Source: Sphingomonas aurantiaca (GTDB taxonomy: Bacteria > Pseudomonadota > Alphaproteobacteria > Sphingomonadales > Sphingomonadaceae). Taken from it: 64,000 nucleotides of DNA. Under the pieces are notes generated by a model. That model worked only from the letters and a program-made list of their open reading frames with translations, was not told the DNA's origin and made no database searches. The stretch covers positions 1 to 64,000 of the forward strand of contig NZ_QAOG01000009.1 in assembly GCF_003050705.1 (NCBI RefSeq), in the 5' to 3' direction. Position numbers and translations under genes: made by a program. Positions 25,910 to 35,189 of this stretch are shown here, one piece after another (position 1 is the first letter of the stretch; every line of letters starts with the position of its first letter).

Positions 25910-27217
25910 TTATTTCGCGCCGAAACCGGTGACCATGATCCCAATGGTGCGGATCGCGATCAGCAGGTCGAGCCATGACGAGAAGAACTTGATGTAATAG
26001 AAATCATAGTGGAGCTTGACGTGCACGTCGTCGAGCGCTGCCACATGCCCCTGGTTGACCTGCGCCCACCCCGTGATCCCGGGCCGCACGATATGGCGAT
26101 AGGCATAAAAGGGCAGTTCATTCTCGTACCATGTCGATAGTGATACGGCCTCCGGTCGCGGACCGATCCAGCTCATCTCACCGCGGAGAATGTTGACGAT
26201 CTGCGGAAGCTCGTCGATCCGCGACCGTCGCAGGAACCGGCCGATCTTGGTGATGCGATCATCGGCATCGCGCGTGATCGCCGAATGGCGCGCAGCGGCG
26301 TCACCGGTCGTCGCCACCTGCTCCACCATCGTACGGAACTTGATCATGTCGAACGGTATGCCGCGATACCCCATCCGACGCTGGCGAAACAGGATCGGCC
26401 CGGGCGAACTCGCGCGCACCATGAGCGCGACGACGATCAGCGGCAGTATCAGGATTGGCAGCAAGACGATGCTCGCAACGATATCGAGCGTCCGCTTGAT
26501 CCCCCGATAGCCGAGCCCCGGCAGCAACGACCCGAAGCTGTTCTCCGAGAGGTGTTCAATCTGGACACGCCCCGTCAGCGACTCCCGCAGCTGTTTGGTA
26601 TGGTAGACGGGTATTCCGGACAGCGCGGCCTGCGCCAGCATGCGCTCCCATTCGGGCGAGTGATCGGAGCGCAGATCGACGACGATTGATGCATTGGGAT
26701 CGTTCGGGACGATCGGTTCGACAAGCCTGATCCAGTCGACATCGGGCGTATCGCCGACGATGCCGGTCTTGCCGGAAGGGACATAGTACATGCGCTTGGG
26801 TTCGGCACGCTGGTTGAAATAGCCCAGCAGGAAGGTGACGCCGACCGAAGCGAGATAGCCTGCGAGCAGCATCGAACCGCTATAGCTGGCCCGTGAAATC
26901 AGCAGCGCGGCAGCCGCAACCCCGAACGTCGTAGAGAAGGCAGGCAGGATGAAGCCGAACGCGCGTGCGCCCGGATACACCGTCATCCTACGGAACACGA
27001 GCAGGGCGAGGACCGCTGCAGCCAGCGAGGTCAGCTGCGTATTGACCGTGCTCGCAAGATCAAGGGAAAATGTCCCGAACGTTATCAACGGCGCGACAAG
27101 CGGTACAAGATAGGCTGTCAATGCGACCATCAACAGCGGCCTCAGCAAGCGAACGTCAGTGTGACTCGCCCGCGTCGATCGCCCATGATCGCCCATGATC
27201 AGCAACACACACCTCAT
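25910..27217 (-). CDS. polyprenyl-phosphate sugar-1-phosphate transferase (initiating transferase)
   Basis: A 435-aa polyprenol phosphate:hexose-1-phosphate transferase of the WbaP/CpsE (PssY/WcaJ-like) family. It starts repeat-unit synthesis by placing the first sugar-phosphate on undecaprenyl phosphate. Four or five N-terminal transmembrane segments and a NAD-like central region are followed by the catalytic Bac_transf domain: LDIVASIVLLPILILP, the helix anchor SSPGPILFRQRRMG, KFRTM, DELPQIVNILRGEMSWIGPRP and RPGITGWAQV. ATG 27217 or 27196 may be used; a tandem 10-bp repeat (ATCGCCCATG twice) lies at this N-terminus. A second initiating transferase is at 59343-60704. Confidence 0.93.
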   Translation of the reverse strand: MRCVLLIMGDHGRSTRASHTDVRLLRPLLMVALTAYLVPLVAPLITFGTFSLDLASTVNTQLTSLAAAVLALLVFRRMTVYPGARAFGFILPAFSTTFGVAAAALLISRASYSGSMLLAGYLASVGVTFLLGYFNQRAEPKRMYYVPSGKTGIVGDTPDVDWIRLVEPIVPNDPNASIVVDLRSDHSPEWERMLAQAALSGIPVYHTKQLRESLTGRVQIEHLSENSFGSLLPGLGYRGIKRTLDIVASIVLLPILILPLIVVALMVRASSPGPILFRQRRMGYRGIPFDMIKFRTMVEQVATTGDAAARHSAITRDADDRITKIGRFLRRSRIDELPQIVNILRGEMSWIGPRPEAVSLSTWYENELPFYAYRHIVRPGITGWAQVNQGHVAALDDVHVKLHYDFYYIKFFSSWLDLLIAIRTIGIMVTGFGAK

Positions 27218-27876
27218 ACCCGAGCCCGGGGCCCGAATGCCGTAGTTTCAAGGGGTCGCAACAGAGCCGACCCGCCCTGCAAAACCACGCCCCCCTATGG
27301 CGCAGGGTATCGTCCGGCAAGACGCAGAAGCTTACAAATCCCCGTATTCTAAGACAAAGTAGAGTATCGACAGCGGAGGCAGTCAAGCAGGCATCGACCG
27401 CAAATGACCGATTGACCGTCCGGGTTTCGCTCAACGCCAGATGATGACCCCGGCATATCCTGCCGTAAGCATGTCGCGCAATAACGGTATTGGTTGCGGC
27501 CATACAATCTGCCGATCGCATCATGCAGCCCGATCGCGCGGGACTTTTGTCGTAGACCGATGCGTCATCTAGAACAATGCGCCTCAGCCATGGCCACACT
27601 TGCCACAAGAAAGATTCAGAAAAAAAGTCGTACCGACCCGTCTGATCAGCCGGGCGTTCAAAACCCTGCACTGATACGAACCGCCGCCCCCTCCAGGTTC
27701 ACCAAAGACCGGTTAATACATCGTCTTACAAAGAATTTTGCGGCATAGTACGGCGAACGCCGTGCCCCTGCACTAATGACTTTCTCGCCGCAATTACGTC
27801 CGAATGTACATTGTTTCGATAACGGCTATGGAAGAACCATGATGAAACATGATCCGATGTCCACAACGGCGTCCCG
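27218..27876. other. 659-bp spacer between divergent units, no gene recognised
   Basis: This is an AT-richer spacer between the leftward initiating transferase and the rightward module B genes. Two open frames here (27156-27671 minus and 27494-27748 plus) have no domain and erratic composition, and are not called. It presumably holds promoters for both directions. The end includes a possible 13-codon minicistron (27839-27880, starting ATG ATG) whose TGA overlaps the ATG of the 47-aa gene. Confidence 0.5.
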
Positions 27877-28020
27877 ATGATTGCGATAACGCGCGAACAT
27901 ATTGCGTATGCTATCATCGCCATCATCGTGATAACCGCGGTCCCCTTCCTCATCCACATGCAGATCAAACGCCACCGCGACCGTTTGCGCAGGCGCGGGA
28001 TCAAGCGCCACGGGCATTGA
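27877..28020 (+). CDS. 47-aa single-pass membrane peptide with basic tail
   Basis: A short open frame: MIAITREHIAYAIIAII, then VITAVPFLIHMQI forming one transmembrane helix, and a strongly basic C-terminus (KRHRDRLRRRGIKRHGH). The positive tail predicts N-out/C-in topology. It is preceded by a tiny open frame ending in an ATGA overlap. It is too short to assign to a family; support comes from the clean helix-plus-basic-tail design. The gap 28021-28221 to the next gene holds no other feature seen. Confidence 0.45.
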   Translation: MIAITREHIAYAIIAIIVITAVPFLIHMQIKRHRDRLRRRGIKRHGH

Positions 28021-28221
28021 CGCCTAGCCCTTCCTGCCTCGCAGTCCTCCGCGACACGATGTTCGATCGCGGCGGTCGTAGCAGCACCTGTCCTCGCCCC
28101 GAATTGCCCCATCCCAGAGCCCGCGAGATGGATTGAGCCTTCCGGAATCCACTACGGCTTCCGAACCTGTGATAATGTCGCTAGAGCCAACCCCTTCGAG
28201 CGATGTGAAAGACGAGTATAC

Positions 28222-29613
28222 ATGCTGGGGATCAAAGCCGGAGCTTGGCGTAGTTCCGCACACTTCTATTTGGTCGCAGCATTGATCGTCGCGACGGCGT
28301 TGCTGGGCGGTTCCTCGCGTCCCGATGCCGGCGCGCTGCTTCTGTTGCGCCCCGTCGTCGTGGCGCTGCTCGGCGGCGTCCTGCTGATCGCGGGCGGTGC
28401 CGATCGGGCGATCGCGCGCGCGCCGGGGATATTCCTTGCGCTTTTCGCCGCCACCATCGCTGTCCAGCTCATCCCGCTGCCACCACAGATATGGCTCGCG
28501 CTGCCGGGGCATGGCCTGTTCGCACCGTCGTTCGATCTTGCCGGACCGGCGGCAGGATGGCGCCCGATTTCGCTCTATCCCGATCTCACGCTCAATGCGC
28601 TCATCGCGTTGTTGCCGGCGCTGGTCGTCATTCTGGGCTATGTGCGGCTGAACCCTGCGCAGCGACTAAGCCTCTTGCCGTGGCTGGTCGCGATTGCCGC
28701 AATCAGCGCCATGCTGGGCCTCGTCCAGATCCTCGGCGGCGGGAACAGCCCTGCCTATCTCTATCGCCCGACATCGCAGGGCCTGCCCGTCGGGCTGTTC
28801 GCCAACCGTAACCATCAGGCGGTCTTCCTCGCGCTGGCGTTGGCGCCGCTGAGCGTCTGGGGATTGCGCGGCAGCGGCAAGGTGGCCTTGCCGATCCGCG
28901 TGGCGTTGGTGGTCGGTGGCCTCTTGCTGTTCATGCCCGTCATCATCCTGACCGGATCGCGCTCGGGCCTTATCATGGCGTTCGGCGTTCTTTTGCTGCT
29001 GCCGTGGATCCTCCGGGTCAGCTTGAAGCGTCGGCTCGGGAATACGCGGTCGCAGATCGTGACCTATGCCGCGCTCGCGGTCGTCCTGCTGGTCGTGGCG
29101 GTGATCGGCTACATGGTGTCCAGCGATCAGGCCACGTCGATCAGCCGCCTGCTCGACACCAACGAACTGCGCGCCGAAAAGCGCATATTGGCCGCCCCGG
29201 TGATGATCCAGATGCTCAAGGACTTCTTCCCGGTCGGCCTTGGCTATGGCGCGTTCGAACCCGTCTTCCGGGCCTATGAGCCCGATGCGCTGCTGACCCC
29301 GACCTATTTCAACCGCGCGCATAACGACCTGCTGGAACTGGCGATGTCAGGCGGACTGTTCACCATCGCGGTGATGCTGGTGTTCGCCGGCTGGTTCATG
29401 CATCGGTGCATCGTCCTGGTTCGCAGCAATGAACGCGGTCTGCCGGCGATCTACGCGCGGATGTCGGCGGTGGTGATCCTCGGCCTGATCCTGGCGAGCA
29501 TCACCGATTATCCCGTTCGCACGCCGCTGATCACGGCGGTCTTCACTCTGGCCTGCATGTGGCTCGAAAACGGCTATCGCAGTTCGCCCAAACTGCTTGA
29601 AGGCGAAGGGTGA
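28222..29613 (+). CDS. O-antigen ligase/polymerase family membrane protein (Wzy-like), module B
   Basis: A 463-aa polytopic protein of the Wzy_C/WaaL superfamily with about ten to twelve helices. Conserved points are GLFANRNHQAVFLALAL, the basic LTGSRSGLIMAF and the periplasmic loop DFFPVGLGYGAFEPVF followed by FNRAHNDLLELAMSGG. It is paralogous to 9686-11032. In module A the polymerase is last, while here it is first, so the module has been rearranged. Its stop is 73 bp upstream of the OPX start. It presumably polymerises the second polymer of this replicon. Confidence 0.9.
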   Translation: MLGIKAGAWRSSAHFYLVAALIVATALLGGSSRPDAGALLLLRPVVVALLGGVLLIAGGADRAIARAPGIFLALFAATIAVQLIPLPPQIWLALPGHGLFAPSFDLAGPAAGWRPISLYPDLTLNALIALLPALVVILGYVRLNPAQRLSLLPWLVAIAAISAMLGLVQILGGGNSPAYLYRPTSQGLPVGLFANRNHQAVFLALALAPLSVWGLRGSGKVALPIRVALVVGGLLLFMPVIILTGSRSGLIMAFGVLLLLPWILRVSLKRRLGNTRSQIVTYAALAVVLLVVAVIGYMVSSDQATSISRLLDTNELRAEKRILAAPVMIQMLKDFFPVGLGYGAFEPVFRAYEPDALLTPTYFNRAHNDLLELAMSGGLFTIAVMLVFAGWFMHRCIVLVRSNERGLPAIYARMSAVVILGLILASITDYPVRTPLITAVFTLACMWLENGYRSSPKLLEGEG

Positions 29614-29686
29614 ATTGCAAAATGTGCAGCATATCGCTAGGCACCCGGCAGCCTCGTGCGCCCTGCACGGTGGGGATTTGATACGT

Positions 29687-30394
29687 ATGAATATTCGGCT
29701 TGGAGTAGCAGCGTTCCTTCTGCTCCTTTCCGGGGGATGTGCATCCCCCGACAAGATGATCGGGCGCTCCGATCTCACGGTCATGGAGTTCTCCGATCTT
29801 CCGGCGCCAACCGATGCCGACCAGATTCTGGAGCGCAGGCCCTATCTGATCGGTCCGCGCGACAAGGTGGTGATCGAGGTCTACAACGTCCCCGAGCTGA
29901 CCCGCACGCTCCAGGTGGACGCCAACGGCCAGATCTCGCTGCCTTTGCTTGGTACGATAGATGCAGCGGGCAAATCGCCGGCCGAACTGTCGCGTCTCAT
30001 CACCGCCGGCCTGACGGGGCGCTTCGTTCGCAACCCGCAGGTGACGGTGAATGCCGATACGACCAACCAGATCATCACCGTCGATGGACAGGTGAAGACT
30101 CCGGGCCTGTATCCGGTCCTCGGCAAGATGACGCTGCAGAAGGCGATCGCCTCGGCGCAGGGCGTGACCGACTATGCCAATACCAACTACGTGGTCGTGT
30201 TCCGCAAGGTCGGCGATCGTCAGATGGCCGGGGTCTATGACCTGCGCGCCGTCCGACGCGGCCAGTATGCGGACCCCGAGGTCTTCACGAACGATATCAT
30301 CTTCGTGGGCGACGACGCCAACCGCCGCCTGATTCAGACCCTCATCAGCAGCGCTGCGCTGTTGAGCGGTCCGCTGATCGCCATCCTGAACTGA
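29687..30394 (+). CDS. outer-membrane polysaccharide export lipoprotein (OPX), module B
   Basis: A 235-aa Wza/GumB-type protein. ATG 29687 gives the lipoprotein signal MNIRLGVAAFLLLLSGGCAS, with the lipidated Cys at residue 18. An open frame extends back to 29597 into the polymerase gene but adds no signal. The poly-export domain (YLIGPRDKVVIEVYNVPELT) and SLBB fold (ITVDGQVKTPGLYP) follow. It is paralogous to the module A OPX: both have a Leu-rich short C-terminus and share TVDG or TIDG and DPEV motifs. It should form the outer-membrane channel coupled to the kinase 26 bp downstream. Confidence 0.92.
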   Translation: MNIRLGVAAFLLLLSGGCASPDKMIGRSDLTVMEFSDLPAPTDADQILERRPYLIGPRDKVVIEVYNVPELTRTLQVDANGQISLPLLGTIDAAGKSPAELSRLITAGLTGRFVRNPQVTVNADTTNQIITVDGQVKTPGLYPVLGKMTLQKAIASAQGVTDYANTNYVVVFRKVGDRQMAGVYDLRAVRRGQYADPEVFTNDIIFVGDDANRRLIQTLISSAALLSGPLIAILN

Positions 30395-30420
30395 CCGCTC
30401 GAGAATTACGGATACATCGC

Positions 30421-32607
30421 ATGAACAGGATGATCGAGCAGGGCGTCGGGGCCGCGGACGCAACCGCGCCGCGAACAATGACGCCACATCTTCAGGAACG
30501 ATCGGCGCCGTCGGCTCTGGCCGAGATACTGTCGGTCATCCGACGTCGGCGCACGTTGATCGCGGTCATCATCTCGGCGCTGCTGGTGGTCGGGCTGCTG
30601 TTTTCGCTGCTCGCAACGCGCAAGTACACCGCGTCCGCGGTGCTCGAGATCCAGCGCGAGACCGGCAGCTTCGTGAAGGTCGAAGGCGCGACCAGCAGCG
30701 ACAATATCGCCGATCAGGAATTCTATCAGACGCAATACGGCCTGCTGAGCTCGAAGTCGCTCGCCGAGCGGGTCGCGAACGATCTGGCGCTGTACAGCAA
30801 CACCGACTTCCTCAAGGCGGCCGGTATCATCGAGGACGATGATGCGGCGACGCCGACCACCGCGATCTCCGCGCAGGACCGTCGGAACCGCACCAGCGCA
30901 GCGGCCGCCTATCTTCTTGCCCGCTTCAAGGTCGAACCGGAGCGTTTCTCGCGTCTGGTGACGATCGAATTCACCGGGACCGATCCGGCCCTCACCAAGC
31001 GTGTCATCGACACCTGGAGCACCGACTTCATCCGCATGACGCTGGCGCGCCGCTACGACGCCACGTCCTATGCACGTAACTTCCTCGAGCAGCGCCTGGT
31101 ACAGCTGCGGTCGCGGATCAACGACAGCGAGCGCCAGCTGGTTGATTACGCGTCCCGCCAGGGCATCGTGAACCTGCCTGCCAGCACGACCGGGGGCGAG
31201 CGCTCGATCGTTGCCGAGGATCTTGCCAACACCAATGGCGAACTCGGGCGTGCCGTGGCCGATCGTGTTCGTGCGCAAAGCCGTCTCAACAATGGCGGTG
31301 CGGTCGATGAGGCGCTGGGCAACTCGACGATCAATTCGCTGCGTCAGCGCCGGGCCGAACAGGCTTCCGACTATGCCAAGATGATGGCGCAGTTCGAACC
31401 CGGCTATCCGCCCGCGCGGGCGCTGCGTCAGCAGATGGCGCAGGTCGATCGTTCGATCGCGCAGGAGGTCAGTCGCGTCCAGCGGACGCTGCAGGAATCC
31501 TTCGCATCGGCCGAACGCCGGGAAACCGAGTTCCAACAGCGTATGAAGACGCTGAAGTCGGGCGTGCTCGACTTCCGTCGGCGCAGCATCCAGTACAACA
31601 TCCTGCAGCGCGAGGTCGACACCAACCGCCAGCTCTATGATGCACTGCTTCAGCGCTACAAGGAGATCGGCGTCGCTGGCGGCGTCGGGGTCAACAATAT
31701 CTCGGTCGTCGATACCGCCGAACTTCCGACCCGGCCGTCCAGCCCCAAGCTGCTGCTGAACATGGCGATCGCGCTGGTACTGGGCATCGGCCTGAGCGCC
31801 CTGGCAGCCTTCCTGCTCGAGCAGATCGATCAGGGTATCACCGATCCTGGTCAGGTAGAGGGCGCGCTCGGCGTTCCTCTGCTGGGCACGACCCCAAAAC
31901 TCGCAGGCGATCCTGTCACCCTGCTGGGGGATCGCAAGACTGCGATCAGCGAAGCCTATCTGTCGGTTCAGACCAATCTCGGCTTCTCGACGCATCGCGG
32001 CTTCCCTGCCTCGCTCGCGGTCACAAGTTCGCGGGCCGCGGAAGGCAAGTCGACGACCGCGTTTGCGATCGCGCAGTCGCTGGGTCGTACCAAGCGGCGC
32101 GTATTGCTCGTCGACGCCGACATGCGCTCGCCGTCGGTGCACCATCTTCTGAGCCTGGCCAACGACCGGGGCTTCAGCAACTACCTGACCGGCGAGGAGG
32201 ATCTCGACAACCTGATCGTCCGCGCACCGAACGAGCCGATGGCCATCATGACCGCCGGGCCGCAGCCGCCCAGCGCACCGGAATTGCTGTCGGGCGATCG
32301 CTTCCGCACGCTGATCGGTGAATTGCTGGCGCGCTACGACCATGTCGTGTTCGACATTCCGCCCGTCATGGGTCTCGCGGACGCCCCCCTGATCGCCAGT
32401 GCGGTGGAAGGCGTGGTGTTCGTCATCGAGGCCAGCGGGACGCATGTGTCGATGGCCAAGGTTGCGCTCGGCCGGTTGCAGAATGCCAATGCGCGTATCT
32501 TCGGCACGGTGCTGACGAAGTTCGACACCAAGCGCGGCCTGTTCGGCTCGGGCTACGAATATGGCTATGGCTATGGGTACGGCGATACCGCCAAGAAGCC
32601 TGCTTAA
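30421..32607 (+). CDS. Wzc-type polysaccharide co-polymerase with BY-kinase domain, module B
   Basis: A 728-aa inner-membrane co-polymerase and tyrosine autokinase. TM1 is near 46-66, with a long periplasmic coiled-coil region (about 70-430) and TM2 near 441-463 (LLNMAIALVLGIGLSALAAF). Walker A is SSRAAEGKSTT (about 534), Walker A' LLVDADMRSP (about 562) and Walker B VVFDIPPVMG (about 640). The phospho-acceptor tail reads GYEYGYGYGYGD near the C-terminus. The conserved LYDALLQRYKEIGVAGG segment before TM2 is nearly identical to module A, showing recent common origin. It should control chain length and export through cycles of tail phosphorylation. Confidence 0.94.
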   Translation: MNRMIEQGVGAADATAPRTMTPHLQERSAPSALAEILSVIRRRRTLIAVIISALLVVGLLFSLLATRKYTASAVLEIQRETGSFVKVEGATSSDNIADQEFYQTQYGLLSSKSLAERVANDLALYSNTDFLKAAGIIEDDDAATPTTAISAQDRRNRTSAAAAYLLARFKVEPERFSRLVTIEFTGTDPALTKRVIDTWSTDFIRMTLARRYDATSYARNFLEQRLVQLRSRINDSERQLVDYASRQGIVNLPASTTGGERSIVAEDLANTNGELGRAVADRVRAQSRLNNGGAVDEALGNSTINSLRQRRAEQASDYAKMMAQFEPGYPPARALRQQMAQVDRSIAQEVSRVQRTLQESFASAERRETEFQQRMKTLKSGVLDFRRRSIQYNILQREVDTNRQLYDALLQRYKEIGVAGGVGVNNISVVDTAELPTRPSSPKLLLNMAIALVLGIGLSALAAFLLEQIDQGITDPGQVEGALGVPLLGTTPKLAGDPVTLLGDRKTAISEAYLSVQTNLGFSTHRGFPASLAVTSSRAAEGKSTTAFAIAQSLGRTKRRVLLVDADMRSPSVHHLLSLANDRGFSNYLTGEEDLDNLIVRAPNEPMAIMTAGPQPPSAPELLSGDRFRTLIGELLARYDHVVFDIPPVMGLADAPLIASAVEGVVFVIEASGTHVSMAKVALGRLQNANARIFGTVLTKFDTKRGLFGSGYEYGYGYGYGDTAKKPA

Positions 32608-32622
32608 CGATTGGTTCGCGCG

Positions 32623-33915
32623 ATGACTTCCACGTCCCGCCGTTTTCCCGGCATCGCTCACAGGCAAGGCATCGCGTACAAGGTGGCGGTGGGCTTGGTC
32701 CTGATCGTGCTGCTCTGGCTGTCGGTCGCGGTGTCGTTCGAGGGCGTCTTCGCGCGGCGCGACCCCGTGGTCGCGTTGCGGTGGGCGCCGTGGAGCGCAC
32801 AGGCGAAGATCGTGCAGAGCACCGCGCTGGCGACCGACACGGCGACGGATATGGCGGGCAGTGCCGCGACCGCCACGGGTGCTGGCACGGCGGCCGATCC
32901 TGCCACGATCGCCAAGGCCCGCACGCTGGCGCAGCAGGCGCTGGACCGGTCTCCGGTGCAGGCCAGTGCGGCCCGCGCGATCGGCGTGGCCGCGCTATCG
33001 GCACGGGACAATGCGACGGCGGGCCGCGCCTTCACCTACGCCGCGCGCCTTTCGCGACGCGACTTGCCGACGGAACTCTACTGGATCGAATCCAATGTGA
33101 CGCGTGGCGATATTCGCGCCGCCTTGCATCACTATGATGTCGCCATGAGCGTTTCGGTGAAGAGCCGGGCGATGCTGGGCAACATCCTCATCGCGGCCTC
33201 TGCCGAGCCCAATGTCGCCACCGAGCTTGCCAAGCTTCTCAAGACCCAGCCGCGGTGGCTGCCCGAATTCTATCAGCGGCTGATGGGACAGGGGGAAAAT
33301 CCCGCAACGTTGGCGTATATCGCAAACGTCATGGCGTTCGACGGGCGCGACCCTGGACAGGCCCCCTTCGTCTCGATGACGCTCAACCGCCTGGTGGCGC
33401 TGGGCGCCTATGGCGAAGCGCGCACGCTGTACCGGCGGTCAGTCGGCGGGGCGGACGAGACGGTTCGCAACGCCAGCTTCGAGCGGGCGAACACGCTTCA
33501 GCCGTTCGACTGGATCATCGCTAGCGAACCCACCTATTCGGGGATCATCGAGACGCGCACCGGCTGGCCGCACGGCAATGTGCTGACGATCGCCGGGACC
33601 GAAGCCAATGATGTCGCGCGCCAGCTGCTTCTGCTCGTGCCCGGGCAATATCGCCTGTCGGCCGATACGGCCAATGTGCGTCAGGAACGCGAAACCCGCC
33701 CGCTGCTCACCATCAGCTGCGTTTCGGACAATCGTGCGGTGATGTCGGCGCCGTTCGCCGCTGCCGGCGCCAAGCCCGCTGCAATGCAGGGAATGTTCAC
33801 CGTACCGGCCAACTGCCCTGCGCAATGGATCGCGATACGCAACACGCCCTCGTTCGACCCGGTCGACAGCGATCCCTGGATTGATCGGATCGTCGTTCAG
33901 CGCATCGGTCGATGA
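32623..33915 (+). CDS. uncharacterised one-TM periplasmic protein with helical repeats, module B
   Basis: A 430-aa paralogue of 8397-9689. The N-terminal anchor is VALGLVLIVLLWLSVAVSF-like (about 20-38), followed by an Ala-rich linker, TPR-like helices (QQALDRSPVQASAARAIGVAALSARDNATAGRAF) and a C-terminal beta-like domain (DVARQLLLLVPGQYRLSADT) with two cysteines (TISCVS and PANCPAQW). It starts at ATG 32623, or at TTG 32611 with four more residues. It overlaps the next gene by 4 bp (ATGA). The protein is fixed between Wzc kinase and a polymerase in both modules, the strongest clue to its role. No known domain is recognised with confidence. Confidence 0.85.
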   Translation: MTSTSRRFPGIAHRQGIAYKVAVGLVLIVLLWLSVAVSFEGVFARRDPVVALRWAPWSAQAKIVQSTALATDTATDMAGSAATATGAGTAADPATIAKARTLAQQALDRSPVQASAARAIGVAALSARDNATAGRAFTYAARLSRRDLPTELYWIESNVTRGDIRAALHHYDVAMSVSVKSRAMLGNILIAASAEPNVATELAKLLKTQPRWLPEFYQRLMGQGENPATLAYIANVMAFDGRDPGQAPFVSMTLNRLVALGAYGEARTLYRRSVGGADETVRNASFERANTLQPFDWIIASEPTYSGIIETRTGWPHGNVLTIAGTEANDVARQLLLLVPGQYRLSADTANVRQERETRPLLTISCVSDNRAVMSAPFAAAGAKPAAMQGMFTVPANCPAQWIAIRNTPSFDPVDSDPWIDRIVVQRIGR

Positions 33916-35189
33916 TGAACGCTATCACGATCGAGAGCTCGGTCGGCACGGCGACAGGGTATCAGCGCTTCATCCGGACGCCGCTGTTCGCGGCGCTTCT
34001 TCTCGGCATCATCCTGGCCACGCCGTCCGCGGCATCCTATCTGTTTCTCACATCATCGCAGGCCGTCGGCACCGCGGTCATGGCGGCAGTTGCCAGCCTG
34101 TTACTCGCGCCTGTCGTCCGGTTTCGGATCAGGGTGTTTGCGATGGTGATCCTGGTTGCGGCGATCTTCGGCCATTTCTTCGTTGCGCGCTACATGATCC
34201 CGGCCAGCACGGGGCGGTTCGCCTCATCGCTGGTCCTGCTGCTGGGCGTGATCCTAGCCGCGCATTTCGTGGCGCAGTGGCTGGTCGAGCTCCCCGACAC
34301 GGTGCTCCAGCGCGCGCTGCACTGGCTCAGGATCGGCATGGTCCTGGTCGCGATCCTGTCGATCCTGCATCTTGAACCCCGTCGGTTCGATCTCAGCGTT
34401 CCGGAAAAGGCGATCTTTCCGTTCACCGAGCATTCCCATTTCGCGCTGGTCTTCACCCCGCTGCTTCTTGACGGATGCGTTCGCGCACGCGGCTGGCGCC
34501 GGTCGGTATGGCTTGTCGTCGGACTGCTGATCGCGCTGCTGCTACAAAATTTGACGGTATTGATCGGCTTTGCCCTGGTCGCGCTGATTACCGCTCCGCT
34601 GTGGCAGATCGTCATCTTAACGATCGTTATAGCCGGTGCGGCCCTGAGTATGGATCTGACCTATTATCTCTCTCGCCTCGACCTGTCGGCTGACACGACC
34701 AATCTCTCCGCGCTTGTTTATATCCAGGGTTATGAATTCATGATCGATAGCTTCGACCTGACATCGGGTTGGGGCATGGGCTTTCAGCAACTCAGCGTAA
34801 TTCCCATGAAAAGCCTAGCCTCGAACGTTATCTATGCAATCACGAGGGGTGATTCACTCAACGTGTATGATGGTGGCTTTGGCGTATCCAAGATCGTCAG
34901 TGAATTTGGCGTTTTCGGCATAGGGATGACGCTCTATTTTGCAGTCCTTGCCAGCAGGCTTGCTCTTCGCCTGCGTAAGGCGGCGCTCGGCAAGGCCGCA
35001 CCGAATTTGAGCATGATAGCCCCTTACAGCTTCATCGTCGGTTTCGCGGTCGAGATGTTCGTCAGAGGCGTGGGATATTTTTCCGGTACCGTCTTCATGC
35101 TTGTCGTCGCGTATCTGTTCCTGGAATTTCGTCGGGATCGAACAAGACTGAGCGCCCCCGTCACGCAGGATCGCGAGCAGTTCGCATGA
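33912..35189 (+). CDS. polytopic membrane protein, Wzy-like polymerase candidate
   Basis: A 425-aa protein with about ten transmembrane helices and a periplasmic loop late in the chain (ISGYEFMIDSF-like region through GWGMGFQQLSVIP, then GGFGVSKIVSEFGVFGI). The loop-plus-GFGVSKIVSEFG arrangement is that of Wzy-like polymerases, although sequence motifs are weak and no EpsG or Wzy_C signature is complete. Its start overlaps the TPR-like gene and its stop overlaps the GT2 gene, each by 4 bp, so it belongs to the module B operon. The second half (34700-35100) is AT-richer than its neighbours. A ligase or repeat-unit transport role cannot be excluded. Confidence 0.8.
   Translation: MMNAITIESSVGTATGYQRFIRTPLFAALLLGIILATPSAASYLFLTSSQAVGTAVMAAVASLLLAPVVRFRIRVFAMVILVAAIFGHFFVARYMIPASTGRFASSLVLLLGVILAAHFVAQWLVELPDTVLQRALHWLRIGMVLVAILSILHLEPRRFDLSVPEKAIFPFTEHSHFALVFTPLLLDGCVRARGWRRSVWLVVGLLIALLLQNLTVLIGFALVALITAPLWQIVILTIVIAGAALSMDLTYYLSRLDLSADTTNLSALVYIQGYEFMIDSFDLTSGWGMGFQQLSVIPMKSLASNVIYAITRGDSLNVYDGGFGVSKIVSEFGVFGIGMTLYFAVLASRLALRLRKAALGKAAPNLSMIAPYSFIVGFAVEMFVRGVGYFSGTVFMLVVAYLFLEFRRDRTRLSAPVTQDREQFA

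Noticed and set aside
27156..27748. Two open frames (171 aa minus, 84 aa plus) in the spacer
   Set aside because: No domain, unusual Cys/Arg composition, no ribosome-binding site; overlapping frames on opposite strands of a likely promoter region.
30406..32667. Very long minus-strand open frame opposite the module B kinase
   Set aside because: High-GC shadow frame: no start context, no domain, and exactly antisense to a protein with complete Walker motifs.
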